From NCBI GenBank assembly GCA_010094025.1, contig ML991778.1, positions 490,275 to 554,274 on the forward strand: a DNA stretch of 64,000 bases. The letters run 5' to 3'. The notes below the pieces were generated by a model, which searched no databases, was not told where the DNA came from, and saw only the letters and a list, made by a program, of their open reading frames with translations. This DNA comes from Viridothelium virens. Taxonomy: Eukaryota > Ascomycota > Dothideomycetes > Trypetheliales > Trypetheliaceae. The position numbers and the translations under genes are program-made. Shown here in pieces: positions 47,434 through 57,158 of the stretch; the stretch's first letter is position 1, and the number at the start of each line of letters is the position of its first letter.

Positions 47434-48837
47434 ATGTCAGCAGCAAACCTCGGCGGAGATGGCGGTGATGGATTCCCCGAATTTAATGATGGTAACGTTA
47501 TCATTATCATTGCCGCGGGCTACCAGTTCAAGCTACATCTTGATCATCTGAAGCGCTCCGCAGAACGCTTTAGGAAACTTTTCGCCGAAGGTGCAGCTTC
47601 CGCGAACCAGTCCGAAGCGGTCTATGGCAAACTTTCAAGAATTACTGCAGTGGATGAAGCGCCAGCTGCACCGCCACCACGAAAGAAAGCAAAGAAGGCC
47701 GACGCCACTCACTATCTCGTTCTCCAAGGAGTCGACGAACGCGATCTTGACACCAATTGTGGTGTTCTCGTTCCAACAGTAAGTCTCAGCATCACAGTCT
47801 GGCAACTTGCCACTGACAATTGCCCTGTCGAGCAGAACAAGGATGCCATTATCCAAAATCCAATGATCGCTGGTAATCTCAATGCAAAAATCGAACAACG
47901 CTACATCCGCCTCTGGCGAAACGTGTTGGGTGCACTTTACCATGCTGACATGACTCTTGACCAGACCGATCTGGCAACCCTAATTAAGGATTCTGTTGGG
48001 ATGGTTTCCATCGCGAGATATCTCGGCTGCCTCCCGGTCGTCTCGTATCGCATCGAGCATGCCCTAATCAGCCAAGGTGACACGCTCTGGAAATCCATCC
48101 TCAACAATCCCGTCGCTTGGATGGACCTCGCCTGGAGGGTCGGCGCCAGGGACATCTTCAAAGAATGCCTGATTCACCTCGCCGGAATATTCCATCGCCT
48201 CACCGCCGACGAAAAGCGCAGCATCCCGTACGAAGTCTTCTCGAAAGTCGAAGAGAAAGCCCAGCTCCTCGAAAGATACAAAGCCAGCGTCGATTTTCGT
48301 CTCGCGAGCTGGATCTCTCCGGACCTGAAACCTGGACCAATCCCTCCCGGCGGCAAAGTCGGTCAAGATCATGGACGCACGGCGTACGCCGACCAGATCT
48401 ATATGTGGATCGCCCAACACCTCTTTGACCATTTCCTCAAGTTTGCGTTCCAGAATGGTGATAATCGTGGGGCGCCGGACGGTGGATTCCACTTCTACCA
48501 GACCATCTATCGCGGCGGAGATGCATATCTCAAGAAGTCGGATCAGGATCGATTTCATCAAGGGGACTGTCCCATGACGCCTAAGGCACAGCGGGTGCTG
48601 TTCAATGCCATTGCGGATTTGAAGATTCAAGCCAAGGAGGTGGTGAGACCGCTGTTTACGAACGCGGCAAAGATAGACAGAGAAAAAGAGAAACTTTTAC
48701 ATTTCACCTGTGTGCCAGTGACAGATGAGGAGTTGGAATGGCTGCATATTATGAAGGGTATAAAGAAGGGTAAGAGTAGGGGTGAGGGGGAGGGGGAGGA
48801 AGAGGAGAGCGATGAATCTGAACACGCGGTGGCATAA
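47434..48837 (+). CDS. BTB/POZ-like domain protein
   Basis: The N-terminus has GNVIIIIAAGYQFKLHLDHL and ERFRKLFAEG, matching the entry of a BTB domain (strand, His-containing helix, Ser/Phe-x-x-x-Phe). A basic stretch PPPRKKAKKAD looks like a nuclear signal. The C-terminal part is helical and ends in an acidic run. The frame is open from 47434 to 48837, but 47779-47835 is a 57-nt stretch with a consensus donor GTAAGT and a CAG acceptor. It is divisible by three and stop-free, so the spliced protein would have 448 residues and the unspliced one 467. Fungal BTB proteins of this layout are mostly uncharacterised; some BTB proteins are Cul3 adaptors. Confidence 0.75.
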   Translation: MSAANLGGDGGDGFPEFNDGNVIIIIAAGYQFKLHLDHLKRSAERFRKLFAEGAASANQSEAVYGKLSRITAVDEAPAAPPPRKKAKKADATHYLVLQGVDERDLDTNCGVLVPTVSLSITVWQLATDNCPVEQNKDAIIQNPMIAGNLNAKIEQRYIRLWRNVLGALYHADMTLDQTDLATLIKDSVGMVSIARYLGCLPVVSYRIEHALISQGDTLWKSILNNPVAWMDLAWRVGARDIFKECLIHLAGIFHRLTADEKRSIPYEVFSKVEEKAQLLERYKASVDFRLASWISPDLKPGPIPPGGKVGQDHGRTAYADQIYMWIAQHLFDHFLKFAFQNGDNRGAPDGGFHFYQTIYRGGDAYLKKSDQDRFHQGDCPMTPKAQRVLFNAIADLKIQAKEVVRPLFTNAAKIDREKEKLLHFTCVPVTDEELEWLHIMKGIKKGKSRGEGEGEEEESDESEHAVA

Positions 48838-49109
48838 CGAATTCCCGAAGGTGCATGACGAAATTTGCTTCTCGTCGCTGAGGTGCGCCGCAAAGCGTAC
48901 ACTGAGTGCAACGGCATTGAGTCTTCCATTAGCTTACACAACTTAGTACGACGAAATGACATTTTTGGATTGGTCGAGGTTGCGCTTAGAGCTTTCATGA
49001 TCATTCCTGTTGATAACACTGTCATATTTTGGAGAGTACCATCAATGCAAAGTTTCCATTAACTGACGGGACAAAACGCTTCGATAATACAAGCAAGCAG
49101 AAGCACTAT

Positions 49110-49405
49110 CTAATCGTCATATCCCTCTGGTACCTTTCTTGGGCCCGGTGGTACTATCGATGGCACATGTCAGTCCCTAATCTTCCTCATTTTATTTGCC
49201 TTCTCAACGCCTGGCACTTACTTGGATATGTGAGTGGTATCTGCGGTCTATCAAGGTCTCCGAAACGATGCCGAAGTGGAGGAACAACCGCGAGAACGAC
49301 TGGGCCGAGAGCACCGACTATGCACGAGTAGTAGATAGCTGGTTTTTCGTGCGCCGCCCATCGCATGTAACGAATAGGTGTGCGGAAAAAGTATGGAGCG
49401 GACAT
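49110..49405 (-). CDS. NADH:ubiquinone oxidoreductase 9.5 kDa subunit (fungal complex I)
   Basis: Two exons: 49405-49222 and 49153-49110, with a 68-nt intron, giving 75 residues. MSAPYFFRTPIRYMRWAAHE, then EKPAIYYS, one membrane helix (CIVGALGPVVLAVVPPL) and the ending PGPRKVPEGYDD match the fungal 9.5 kDa accessory subunit. The second exon is only 14 codons and was placed by its match to the family's C-terminus. It is a single-span accessory subunit of respiratory complex I in the inner mitochondrial membrane, without redox centres. It is divergent from wbp1. Confidence 0.93.
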
Positions 49406-49743
49406 GGTCGATACAGAGAGTGACGCGAATTGGACGGTTGTGTTGTGGTTGTTGCTAAGAGCTATCATCTTATGAGCTCGTTATCAATATGTGTAAGATG
49501 GCATGATAACTTACCTCAATGGCCCCAAAATACCGGGAACAGGCAACCAGACCGTTGCAATAGCGCCTGAGCTGTCACAGGCACTCTGGTCAATTGTGAA
49601 TTGAGGTTCCTTCTACCCCAGCCGCCGCGGCGGAGATTTTGTCCTCCGCGGATGGGACCCTTGTGAAGTCTTGGCAACACCATACGTTGCAAGAGCTCCA
49701 CCAGCTTCAAAGCTCCAATTGAGCTCAACACTACACCGTCCCG
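49406..49743. promoter_or_regulatory. Divergent promoter of the complex I subunit and wbp1
   Basis: 338 bp between the two starts. It contains a perfect palindrome CCGCCGCGGCGG at 49622-49633 and a second CCGCGG about 20 bp further, the kind of CCG/CGG site bound by Zn2Cys6 regulators. Binding is inferred only from the motif. Confidence 0.45.
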
Positions 49744-51319
49744 ATGCGCGCCTTTCTTTCCTTTCTGCTGCCGGCGCTTGTAGGCGTGGCGCAAGCCCTC
49801 AGCTATACTGGGACCCGGTTATTGGTAGTGAATGAGGATGCGAGCGAGAAGGATAACTACTCGAAATTTTGGGGAGACTTGGAGTGTATGTTTCTTCCTT
49901 TCGCCAAGATTCATGAAGATGAAGCGGGGGCATCTGAGGCTGATATATTTTGATCGATAGCTCGAGGATTCAGGATCTCTTTCGAATCACCTAAAAATGA
50001 AAAGCTGTCCCTCTTCGAGCTTGGTGAACGAGCTTACGACCATCTAATCCTACTCCCTCCAAAATCGAAAGGTTTCGGACCAAATCTATCGCCAAAAAAT
50101 ATCCTTGACTTCGCCAAAAAAGAAGGCAATGTCATCCTCGCACTGTCCGGCGATTCACCCACTCCAGCCGCCATCAATTCGCTACTTCTCGAACTTGACA
50201 TCCACCTCCCACCTGATCGTAATGCCCTCCTTGTCGACCACTTCAATTACGACATCTCCTCCGCCCCCGAGAAACATGATGTCCTTGTCCTTCCACCTAT
50301 TCAGCTCCTCCGAACTGACCTGAATAACTTCTTCGAGACTGAGAATCCAGTGGCGGCTCCCCGAGTTGTAGGCCAAGTCCTGGGTAACGCAAGTCCTCAT
50401 CTCGCGCCGATCCTCAAAGCACCCAGCACAGCATACAGCTACAATCCCAAAGATGAAGCCGAAGCTGTTGAAGATCCTTTCGCTTTCGGAAGTCAACTTT
50501 CCATTGCGTCTGCCATGCAAGCGCGTAACTCTGCCCGCTTTACAGTCTTAGGTTCAGCAGAGATGCTTGAGAACAAGTGGTTCGATGCCTCGGTGAAATT
50601 GAGTGGGAAACAGACCAAAACCGGAAATCAAGACTTTGCCAAAAAGCTCTCAGAATGGACATTCCAAGAAGTTGGTGTACTGAAAGTAGGGGAGCTGACG
50701 CACTATCAGAACGAAGGCGACAAAAAAGGCGTTCTGAACCAGACCGCGATCGGCGCCAGCGAGCTCAACCCCAAGATCTACAAAATCAAGGACGACGTTG
50801 TAAGTCTCATGCCAGTTCCTCTTCTCCATCCTCTCCACATCTCCATACCTGATAAAATCTCCGTGCTAACATCAACCCTGGACCTACACCATCGAACTCT
50901 CTGAATGGTCTCACGACCACTTCATCCCCTACGTCCCCCCTCCTCTCGACGCCCTCCAACTCGAATGCACCATGCTCTCGCCCTTCCACCGCCTCCCGCT
51001 CCTCCCCTCCGCCTCGCTCTCCACCCCAAACGCCACCCTCTACACCGCGTCCTTCACGCTCCCCGACCAACACGGCATCTTCAACTTCCGCGTCAACTAC
51101 AAGCGGCCCTTTCTGACGAGCGTCGACGAGAAGCGGACGGTCACGGTGCGGCATATGGCGCACGACGAGTATACGCGCAGCTTCGCCATCAGCGGCGCGT
51201 ACGTGTGGATCACGGGCATCTGGACCACCGTGGTCGGGTGGGTGCTGTTTTTGGGCATGTGGTTGTATGCGCGGCCGACGGAGGAGGAGAGGAAGGCGAA
51301 GGGGAAGAAGGCGCAGTGA
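49744..51319 (+). CDS. wbp1: Oligosaccharyltransferase subunit WBP1 (OST48)
   Basis: Exons 49744-49885, 49961-50799 and 50882-51319 give 472 residues. A signal peptide (MRAFLSFLLPALVGVAQA) precedes the luminal GIFT-like domain (TRLLVVNEDA, YDHLILLPPKSKG). The family core TYTIELSEWSHDHF and SFTLPDQHGIFNFRVNYKRP lies in the last exon, followed by one membrane helix and the ER-retrieval ending KKAQ (KKxx). WBP1 is an essential subunit of the ER complex that transfers the glycan to Asn-X-Ser/Thr. Odd point: intron 2 (50800-50881) has a consensus donor GTAAGT and a branch-like GCTAAC, but the residue before the exon is TGG, not AG. No AG occurs between 50818 and the exon, so the gene may use a rare acceptor, be mis-sequenced or be damaged. 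Confidence 0.93.
50800..50881 (+). other. WBP1 intron 2 with non-AG acceptor
   Basis: The donor is GTAAGT at 50800 and the likely branch site GCTAAC at 50865-50870. The conserved exon starts ACC TAC ACC ATC GAA at 50882, preceded by CCCTGG. Phase 0 on both sides supports these ends. Reading on without splicing meets TGA at 50902-50904. Confidence 0.7.
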
Positions 51320-53219
51320 GGTGTGGTTCTTTGCGATGGAGAGAATCGGGAGGTTTTGGACTGGTGGAGGTGAGGGGTCAGAAGCTTATGTGGTCGCATA
51401 GAGAAATTTGGGGGCCATGTGGTGGTGTGTGGGATCTTGTAACTATAGGACGATACTTTGAAAAAGTTATTTGAGTATGCAAGAATTGTGCCCGTTGTTT
51501 GATAGTCCTTCTAAACGCACTGGTTGAGACGAATCCATTTGATACGGTTTGTGTTCGAAGCACCCCACAATTAACCGAGGCCAACGAGATGCTGGGACAC
51601 AGTAAAAGTGCCTTCTTTTTCCTTCAGCTTAATTCCGCAAGAACTGTGAAGTACTTATTCTTGTCTCATTCTCGATAATCCTGATCTCTCGTGGAAGTGT
51701 TTGGTGTGCAGGGTACATTACAGTCAAATGAACCTTTTACTGACTTCCCGTTAAATCATTCTTTGTTCGAGACCAGGTCGTCACGTTTTTCTTTTGCTTA
51801 CCTTTGCCGATGATTCGAAGATCCCAGAGCTTGATTAGAATATTTGGCAGTTTCCTTCAGGAAATTGTGAGTATGAGTCTTGACATGACACCGTGCTGTA
51901 TTTGCAGTGCGTTCAGAGTAACTGTTTCAAAAGGACCAGCTTGAACAAGATGTCTGGTAATGGTACCCTACCTTACCTCAAGATGTAACCTTATGACGGG
52001 AAACATCCAACCATGGATGCAGTTGGGAAGACTAAATGTTTGACCGATCGATCCGGGCAGTGAACACTGTAGTGAGCCAATAGAAGATGGACAAATGGAC
52101 AAATAAGATTCTTTACAAGCCTCGTACCAAAGACAGCTTTGATGAACCAGAGAATTCTCAATTAGAATAGTAACAGGACTGAGTCAAAGACGCAATGTGT
52201 TGAACGTTCAGTATATGCCGTAATTTAGCGTCAAGTGTATATAAACAAACAAGTATAGAACCCGAAATGCGACTGGAAGCCTGATGGTTCAACGGTTTAG
52301 CGGTAGGGAAAGCCTCCTGATCTAAAGAAGTGGCGTTCGCCTGGAGTAAATCAGGTAACCACATTTAATACAATGTGCCAAGGTACTTTTCATAGGAGCT
52401 TCGGCTCTGAACTTTTGCCCCTTCTGTCTATGGTTCAAGTCTAGGCGTAGGCGCTATTAAAATTTTTTTTTGTTCTTTTTATTTTCCATATTCAGATTTT
52501 GTGGATTCGGGAACGAATTCATCCAAATCATTCCTCACACCACTCATAAGTTGACTGCCTCTCATCGTTACATGAAGTGTTATGCCTTTTTGTATATCAG
52601 CGTTTAGTCGTTTTCGTGCGTGAATCCCTACGATAGGTCTTATGGTGGTCGCGTTCCGAAATATTTCAATCACTATATGGAGGCAGTTCCCGCTCCAATA
52701 CCACAGTCCTCGAAGCCCCACAGTGTGAGAATGGAGTTAAGATAACTCCAAGGAATCTGAACACAATGGAAAATACTGGATTCAATATTTCAATTTTTGG
52801 GTGTCTTGAGTAGGATCATAACTGGAAATATCTACAGCACGATTTGCAAGCAGTTCATTTTGGATATCCAGAAGGGCAGGTTGTTACATAAGCCCTTGCT
52901 GACTGTTTCTCTCATCCCTGCACATTCCCGGTAGATACCTGGCTCAAGGTCGCGACAACTCCAGTAAATGACGTAGTCGCGTGCTAGACAGAACGAATGG
53001 ATTCTTGCACACAAGGGAATCACAACTCTGTGTTCTTGACATTCATGACTCAAAACTCTAGTCTGCTACAATTGCCTTTGGCTACCAATTATCATATTGG
53101 CTCTGAGTCTTGACCATTTAACTACCAAACGCTTAACGTCCAAACTCACACTCACAAGAGCAATCATAGGAACAGCGTAAAACAGCTCCACAAGACGGAA
53201 GACAGACGTCCATGCTAAG
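51320..53219. other. Intergenic region, 1.9 kb
   Basis: A+T-rich non-coding DNA between wbp1 and the PIP-kinase gene. Apart from the possible Pol III unit, only short frames occur. Confidence 0.55.
52285..52471 (+). ncRNA. Possible Pol III transcription unit (tRNA-like or SINE-like)
   Basis: An A-box-like TGGTTCAACGG at 52285-52295 and a B-box-like GGTTCAAGTCT at 52432-52442 are followed by a T9 run at 52463-52471 that would end Pol III transcription. The boxes are about 147 bp apart, too far for an ordinary tRNA. The ends pair weakly (GCCTG against TAGGC). This could be a tRNA with a long intron, a degenerate copy or chance. Confidence 0.25.
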
Positions 53220-54327
53220 ATGGGTGGAATTCGTCAAGATAGAATCAGTAGATCGATCCTGAACGCGATATTTTACAATGCAACAGACCAACGTAGCGTC
53301 GTTACGCGTTTGAGGGCCTTGTTTTCCGTGATCCAGCTTGTACTCACCCGGTGGCGGCATGATTTGTTCTCGAAGTTAAGGTCGGAAGTGTGGGAATTGA
53401 GGGAGGAAGAATATCGCGAAAGCTTTGGACGGGACAAGGAGAGGAGAAAGAAGGTGAAATTAATACCTGTAGGAGATCTAGGATATTCGGGCTCCGTACG
53501 CCTCTACTTCTGACAAATGAGGTCTACTTCGGTACAAATCAAACTGACTGAAATCGCAGACATTCTTTGTTACTCCTGATTCAAAGTTCCTTATCAAAAG
53601 TTTGCCTCGCCACTTCGAGCATGACTTCTTCCGCTCAGATCTCCTACCTCATTACTTCCATCACATGAGCGAACACCCGCACTCCCTCCTCGTCCGTATC
53701 ACGGACCTCCTCCACGCCCCTGCCCCACAAGTCGGTGTCCTCCTCGGCACTGCCCCTTCTCACCACATGGTCATGGAGAATCTCATGTACGGCAAGGAGT
53801 CGGATACGGACAGCAAAGACAAATGGGAGTCGTACGACCTCAAGCCCACAAGCTACTTCTACCCCGAGCGCGATCTCATGGACGGCAAGCTCGCCCCGGA
53901 CAGCGTCAAGAGTCGGCTCGCGGACAAGTTCGAAGACAAGATCCGCGTCACGGGCGACGAAGCGCGAGATTTGCAACGGCAGTTGCAGATCGATACGCAG
54001 CAGCTTGCGGACACGAATGCAGTGGACTATTCACTCTTCCTGGTGCGGTTTCCGGCATCTTCGAAATCAGAGACGACGTCTGCGAGGCAGAGTCCCTGGC
54101 GTGAGGGGGTGGTAGATCGGAACGGGGAGTGGAGGTATCGTGCCGTACTGCTGGATTTCTTCTGGGCGAAGCATAAGCTACGAGCGAAAGCGATGACAGG
54201 TCTAGTGGGCAGCTTCCAGTGGCTGAGGGGAAGGAAGGATGAACACATGTCAATTACAACGAATCCGAAAGAGTATCGAGAGAGGTTCCTGAAAATGGTG
54301 GATGGGATTATCGAGGCTCAAGAATGA
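53220..54327 (+). CDS. Minimal phosphatidylinositol-phosphate kinase (PIPK core)
   Basis: Two exons: 53220-53495 and 53560-54327, with a 64-nt intron, giving 347 residues. KLIPVGDLGYSGS joined to TFFVTPDSKFLIKSLPRHFE is the PIPK nucleotide-binding loop and ATP-binding Lys. HHMVMENLMYG, AVDYSLFLVRFP (the catalytic-loop region) and LLDFFWAKHKLRAKA, then NPKEYRERFLKMVDGI, follow in the family order. Canonical PIP5K/Mss4 enzymes make PI(4,5)P2 and carry long extra regions. This is a bare kinase core of the type found as extra copies in filamentous fungi. Several consensus residues are altered (DYSLFLV in place of DYSLLVG), so its activity and lipid specificity are uncertain. Confidence 0.82.
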
Positions 54328-57158
54328 GCCAGGAAGTAGATGTGATGAATCTGGAATGGAAAAGAGAGGGGCTACCAGGAGTGCTTCGGTTGGTCTTGGC
54401 TCCAGTCCCCCAGAAATCTCGAGTCCCTTGGAGGGAGAGATGGATCAGGGTGCATCCAGTAATTATGCGCCTCTCATTACTCGACTGGATCCCTGATCGC
54501 CTTCGGGAACGGAATGAACGCTTCTTCTGTTGGAAGGCGAAAAAAATGAAGATTTTCTGATGCAGCGGCGTACGACGTACGACGTACGATCCTCGATTCT
54601 TATGTTTCCCCATACTCCCTGGAGATCGAGAAATTGAGCATATCCCAGATTGGCATGCCTGAGCCGCATTACGTTTAGGAAGCTATTTGATCTTCTGGAA
54701 CCCTACGTCCATCGTACGTCTCCTCCCTCAGGATTTTAGGACCATGGATCCATGTTGATTTCTGCCGCATCCTATGCCTTAAAACTTCGGAGCCTGCTCG
54801 TGGCGGTACACATTCAGCTCTCTTCCTCTCAAAACAGCTACTTTCTGGAGAAACTGTCTTTTCCAAGGCAAGGATGGGTATTCAAGGCAAATTGGATTTT
54901 GATGTGGGGCTCACACGTCATAGAATAGTGTTGGAAGTGCAGAGCATACAAATCCCCACAGTGAGGATCAGATTGTTGAATTTCTAAGCACTCCGATGAC
55001 GACCGTAGTTGCTCGGAACGGATCCTAAACATCTGCTGATCGGATAAGACAGGCCAGATTACTAAGACATGTCTGCGCAGATGGTACGTTTGAGATGATT
55101 ACTCTCTCAAGCATGAAAACCTAGAGTTCGACATCTCAACGAAAGTGGGCGGGTCTAGAATTTGGATTCGTTGATGAGGCTCAAGCGCGTTGAATGCCCT
55201 CCGATACGAAGGCGTAGTAGATATCAAATACATACAGCATGCTAGCACCGAAGAGAATAATGAGAGACAATTATTGATATTCCAGTCAACGGGTCCCTGC
55301 ATGATATGCATCTTCTGGTGAGGATGTGTTGGCGGCTCCGGGTCAAGTTCATGTACCCCAAGTACTCTATGGTCAGGGTAAGACGACGTGTAGAGACCAG
55401 TGCGGCGCCTCGATTCGAGCCGCATAGCTCTAGTGTGCAATCGTCCCGCGGAGAGACTAGTTGGAAATTCTACGAAAGGATCTTGGGAGGATCTCGTAGT
55501 GGAAGGGGCCAGATGCTCTGAAACGAACAGTTTTCAAAGAGCCTCTGGCGATCACTGATCCCATGGTTGGTTGATCATTAGAGCCTCACATGGAACTCGC
55601 CATGTTCTTTTGTAGCAATTGTTAGTGCATAAGAGAATAATTATTACTGCTATAAATTTTGGGGTACGCCAAGCTCGCCTTGTACATCTAACTCCTAGTT
55701 CTGGCTGTGATGCTAGGAGGACCAGTGTAAGAGTCCGTGAAGAGATCGAGCTTAGCGAAGGCCAGAACAAAGCTCTTTTGAGGTTGGTGGATGATACCAT
55801 GCAGGCAAAAGTAATGAACACCTGTCTCACCCTTTCGTAAATAAGTGTGGCATTGTTTGTGAGACAAGATGCCTCGGCAGTGCCGGTCAGAAACAGTGGT
55901 GAAGGTAGACACTCATAGGCTAAAGCGGGCGGCCTCGAATTTCATTCGGGCTGTACGTACCCCGTACTCGGGTATGCGCAGGACGATGACAAGGTTCAGA
56001 GGCGAAGGTTTACAGATTTCGACGCGGGACGAAAAGTAATTAAATCATCCTGTCATCGTCGGGAAAGGCGGTCTCGCCGATTCTAGCTGGCTTCTCGCTA
56101 TCGCAACACATACACCAGTGTCGAGGGTGGTGCGATAACTGACGTCCTTGCAATCCATCAAACGAGCGACGTACCGGTCAGTGATACTTATTGTAGGAAG
56201 ATCTGATTCCTCAATGTGGCCATAGGACACGAGGTCCCAAATTCGAGATACGTCGTGGTTATCAAACAATGAGTCGATCAAGAGAGAATGAAGCCAACAA
56301 GCAACGTCGAAATCTCCATGACGGACGCCGCCGAAGGGATCTCCATCTGGCCCGGGAACTTGATTATGGCGCGCCTATTGTAACTCAATGGGGTTAGATA
56401 TCGACGGGCCAGGCGCATGGTGGGAAATTATTTTTGGAATCCTTCCGAATCTGGCTCGCATGGCATCGCTGTCCTCAGCGGGGGGGCGGAATGGTGAGCC
56501 TCTCTGCTCGAGCCCCCACCACACCGCAGCTCTTGGTGCCTCCCAGCTTGAATGGCACTCGTACCGCAGTCGCAGTCAGCCTCGTACGCCAGCCTTCCTC
56601 AATGGTACACGCCATCTGCGCCGTACGGACGCTAGCACCCTTCGCCCGGATGCCACTCGACTCATCCCCGCCCTCAGAGGGTGGGCAAGGACTGTCAAAA
56701 CGCCTGCAACTGACCACCATAGACTGTTGGTGATCTACCTTCTTCCATTGACAGAGGTGCCCACCTGGTGGATGCTACTGCTACAATGACGCTGGTGATC
56801 TACTCTCGTTGATATCATACTTGTTTTTTGGTCGATGCACCCCTCATCATTACTGTCCATCATTTTTGCATAGAGCTCTAACATTGCTTCTTTTGGACAG
56901 GATGGACCCTTCCTGACGCAACGTTGAACTGTCGGCCAGAGCTTTGTGGGGTCTCTCCTACGGTCGACATCACGAGAAAAGATTCCAGATTGCCTCTTCA
57001 TGCTGCAGTCCTTCCTATGCCGATAGTAGCGCATACCCTGTAAAAAAATTATTCAATGTTTCTCTTTCCCTCGATCTTCGATCTTGACTTGACAACGATC
57101 TCTTTCACGATCTTCAGGCATTGCAGGACATCACTTTAGTACAGTGCAACGGCGCGTC
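54328..57158. other. Intergenic region, 2.8 kb
   Basis: The largest gap in the window. Contains three tandem CGTACGA units at about 54569-54590 and scattered GTACG motifs, and otherwise only short frames. A low-complexity stretch rich in CCCC/GGGG at about 56470-56720 gives opposing open frames that look like chance. Confidence 0.55.

Noticed and set aside
52277-52356. Ordinary tRNA with GCCTGA/TCAGGT ends
   Set aside because: The ends pair, but no T-loop with the invariant TTC-A and no consistent anticodon stem can be drawn.
54569-54590. Triple CGTACGA tandem
   Set aside because: Too short and isolated to call a functional element; recorded only in the region description.
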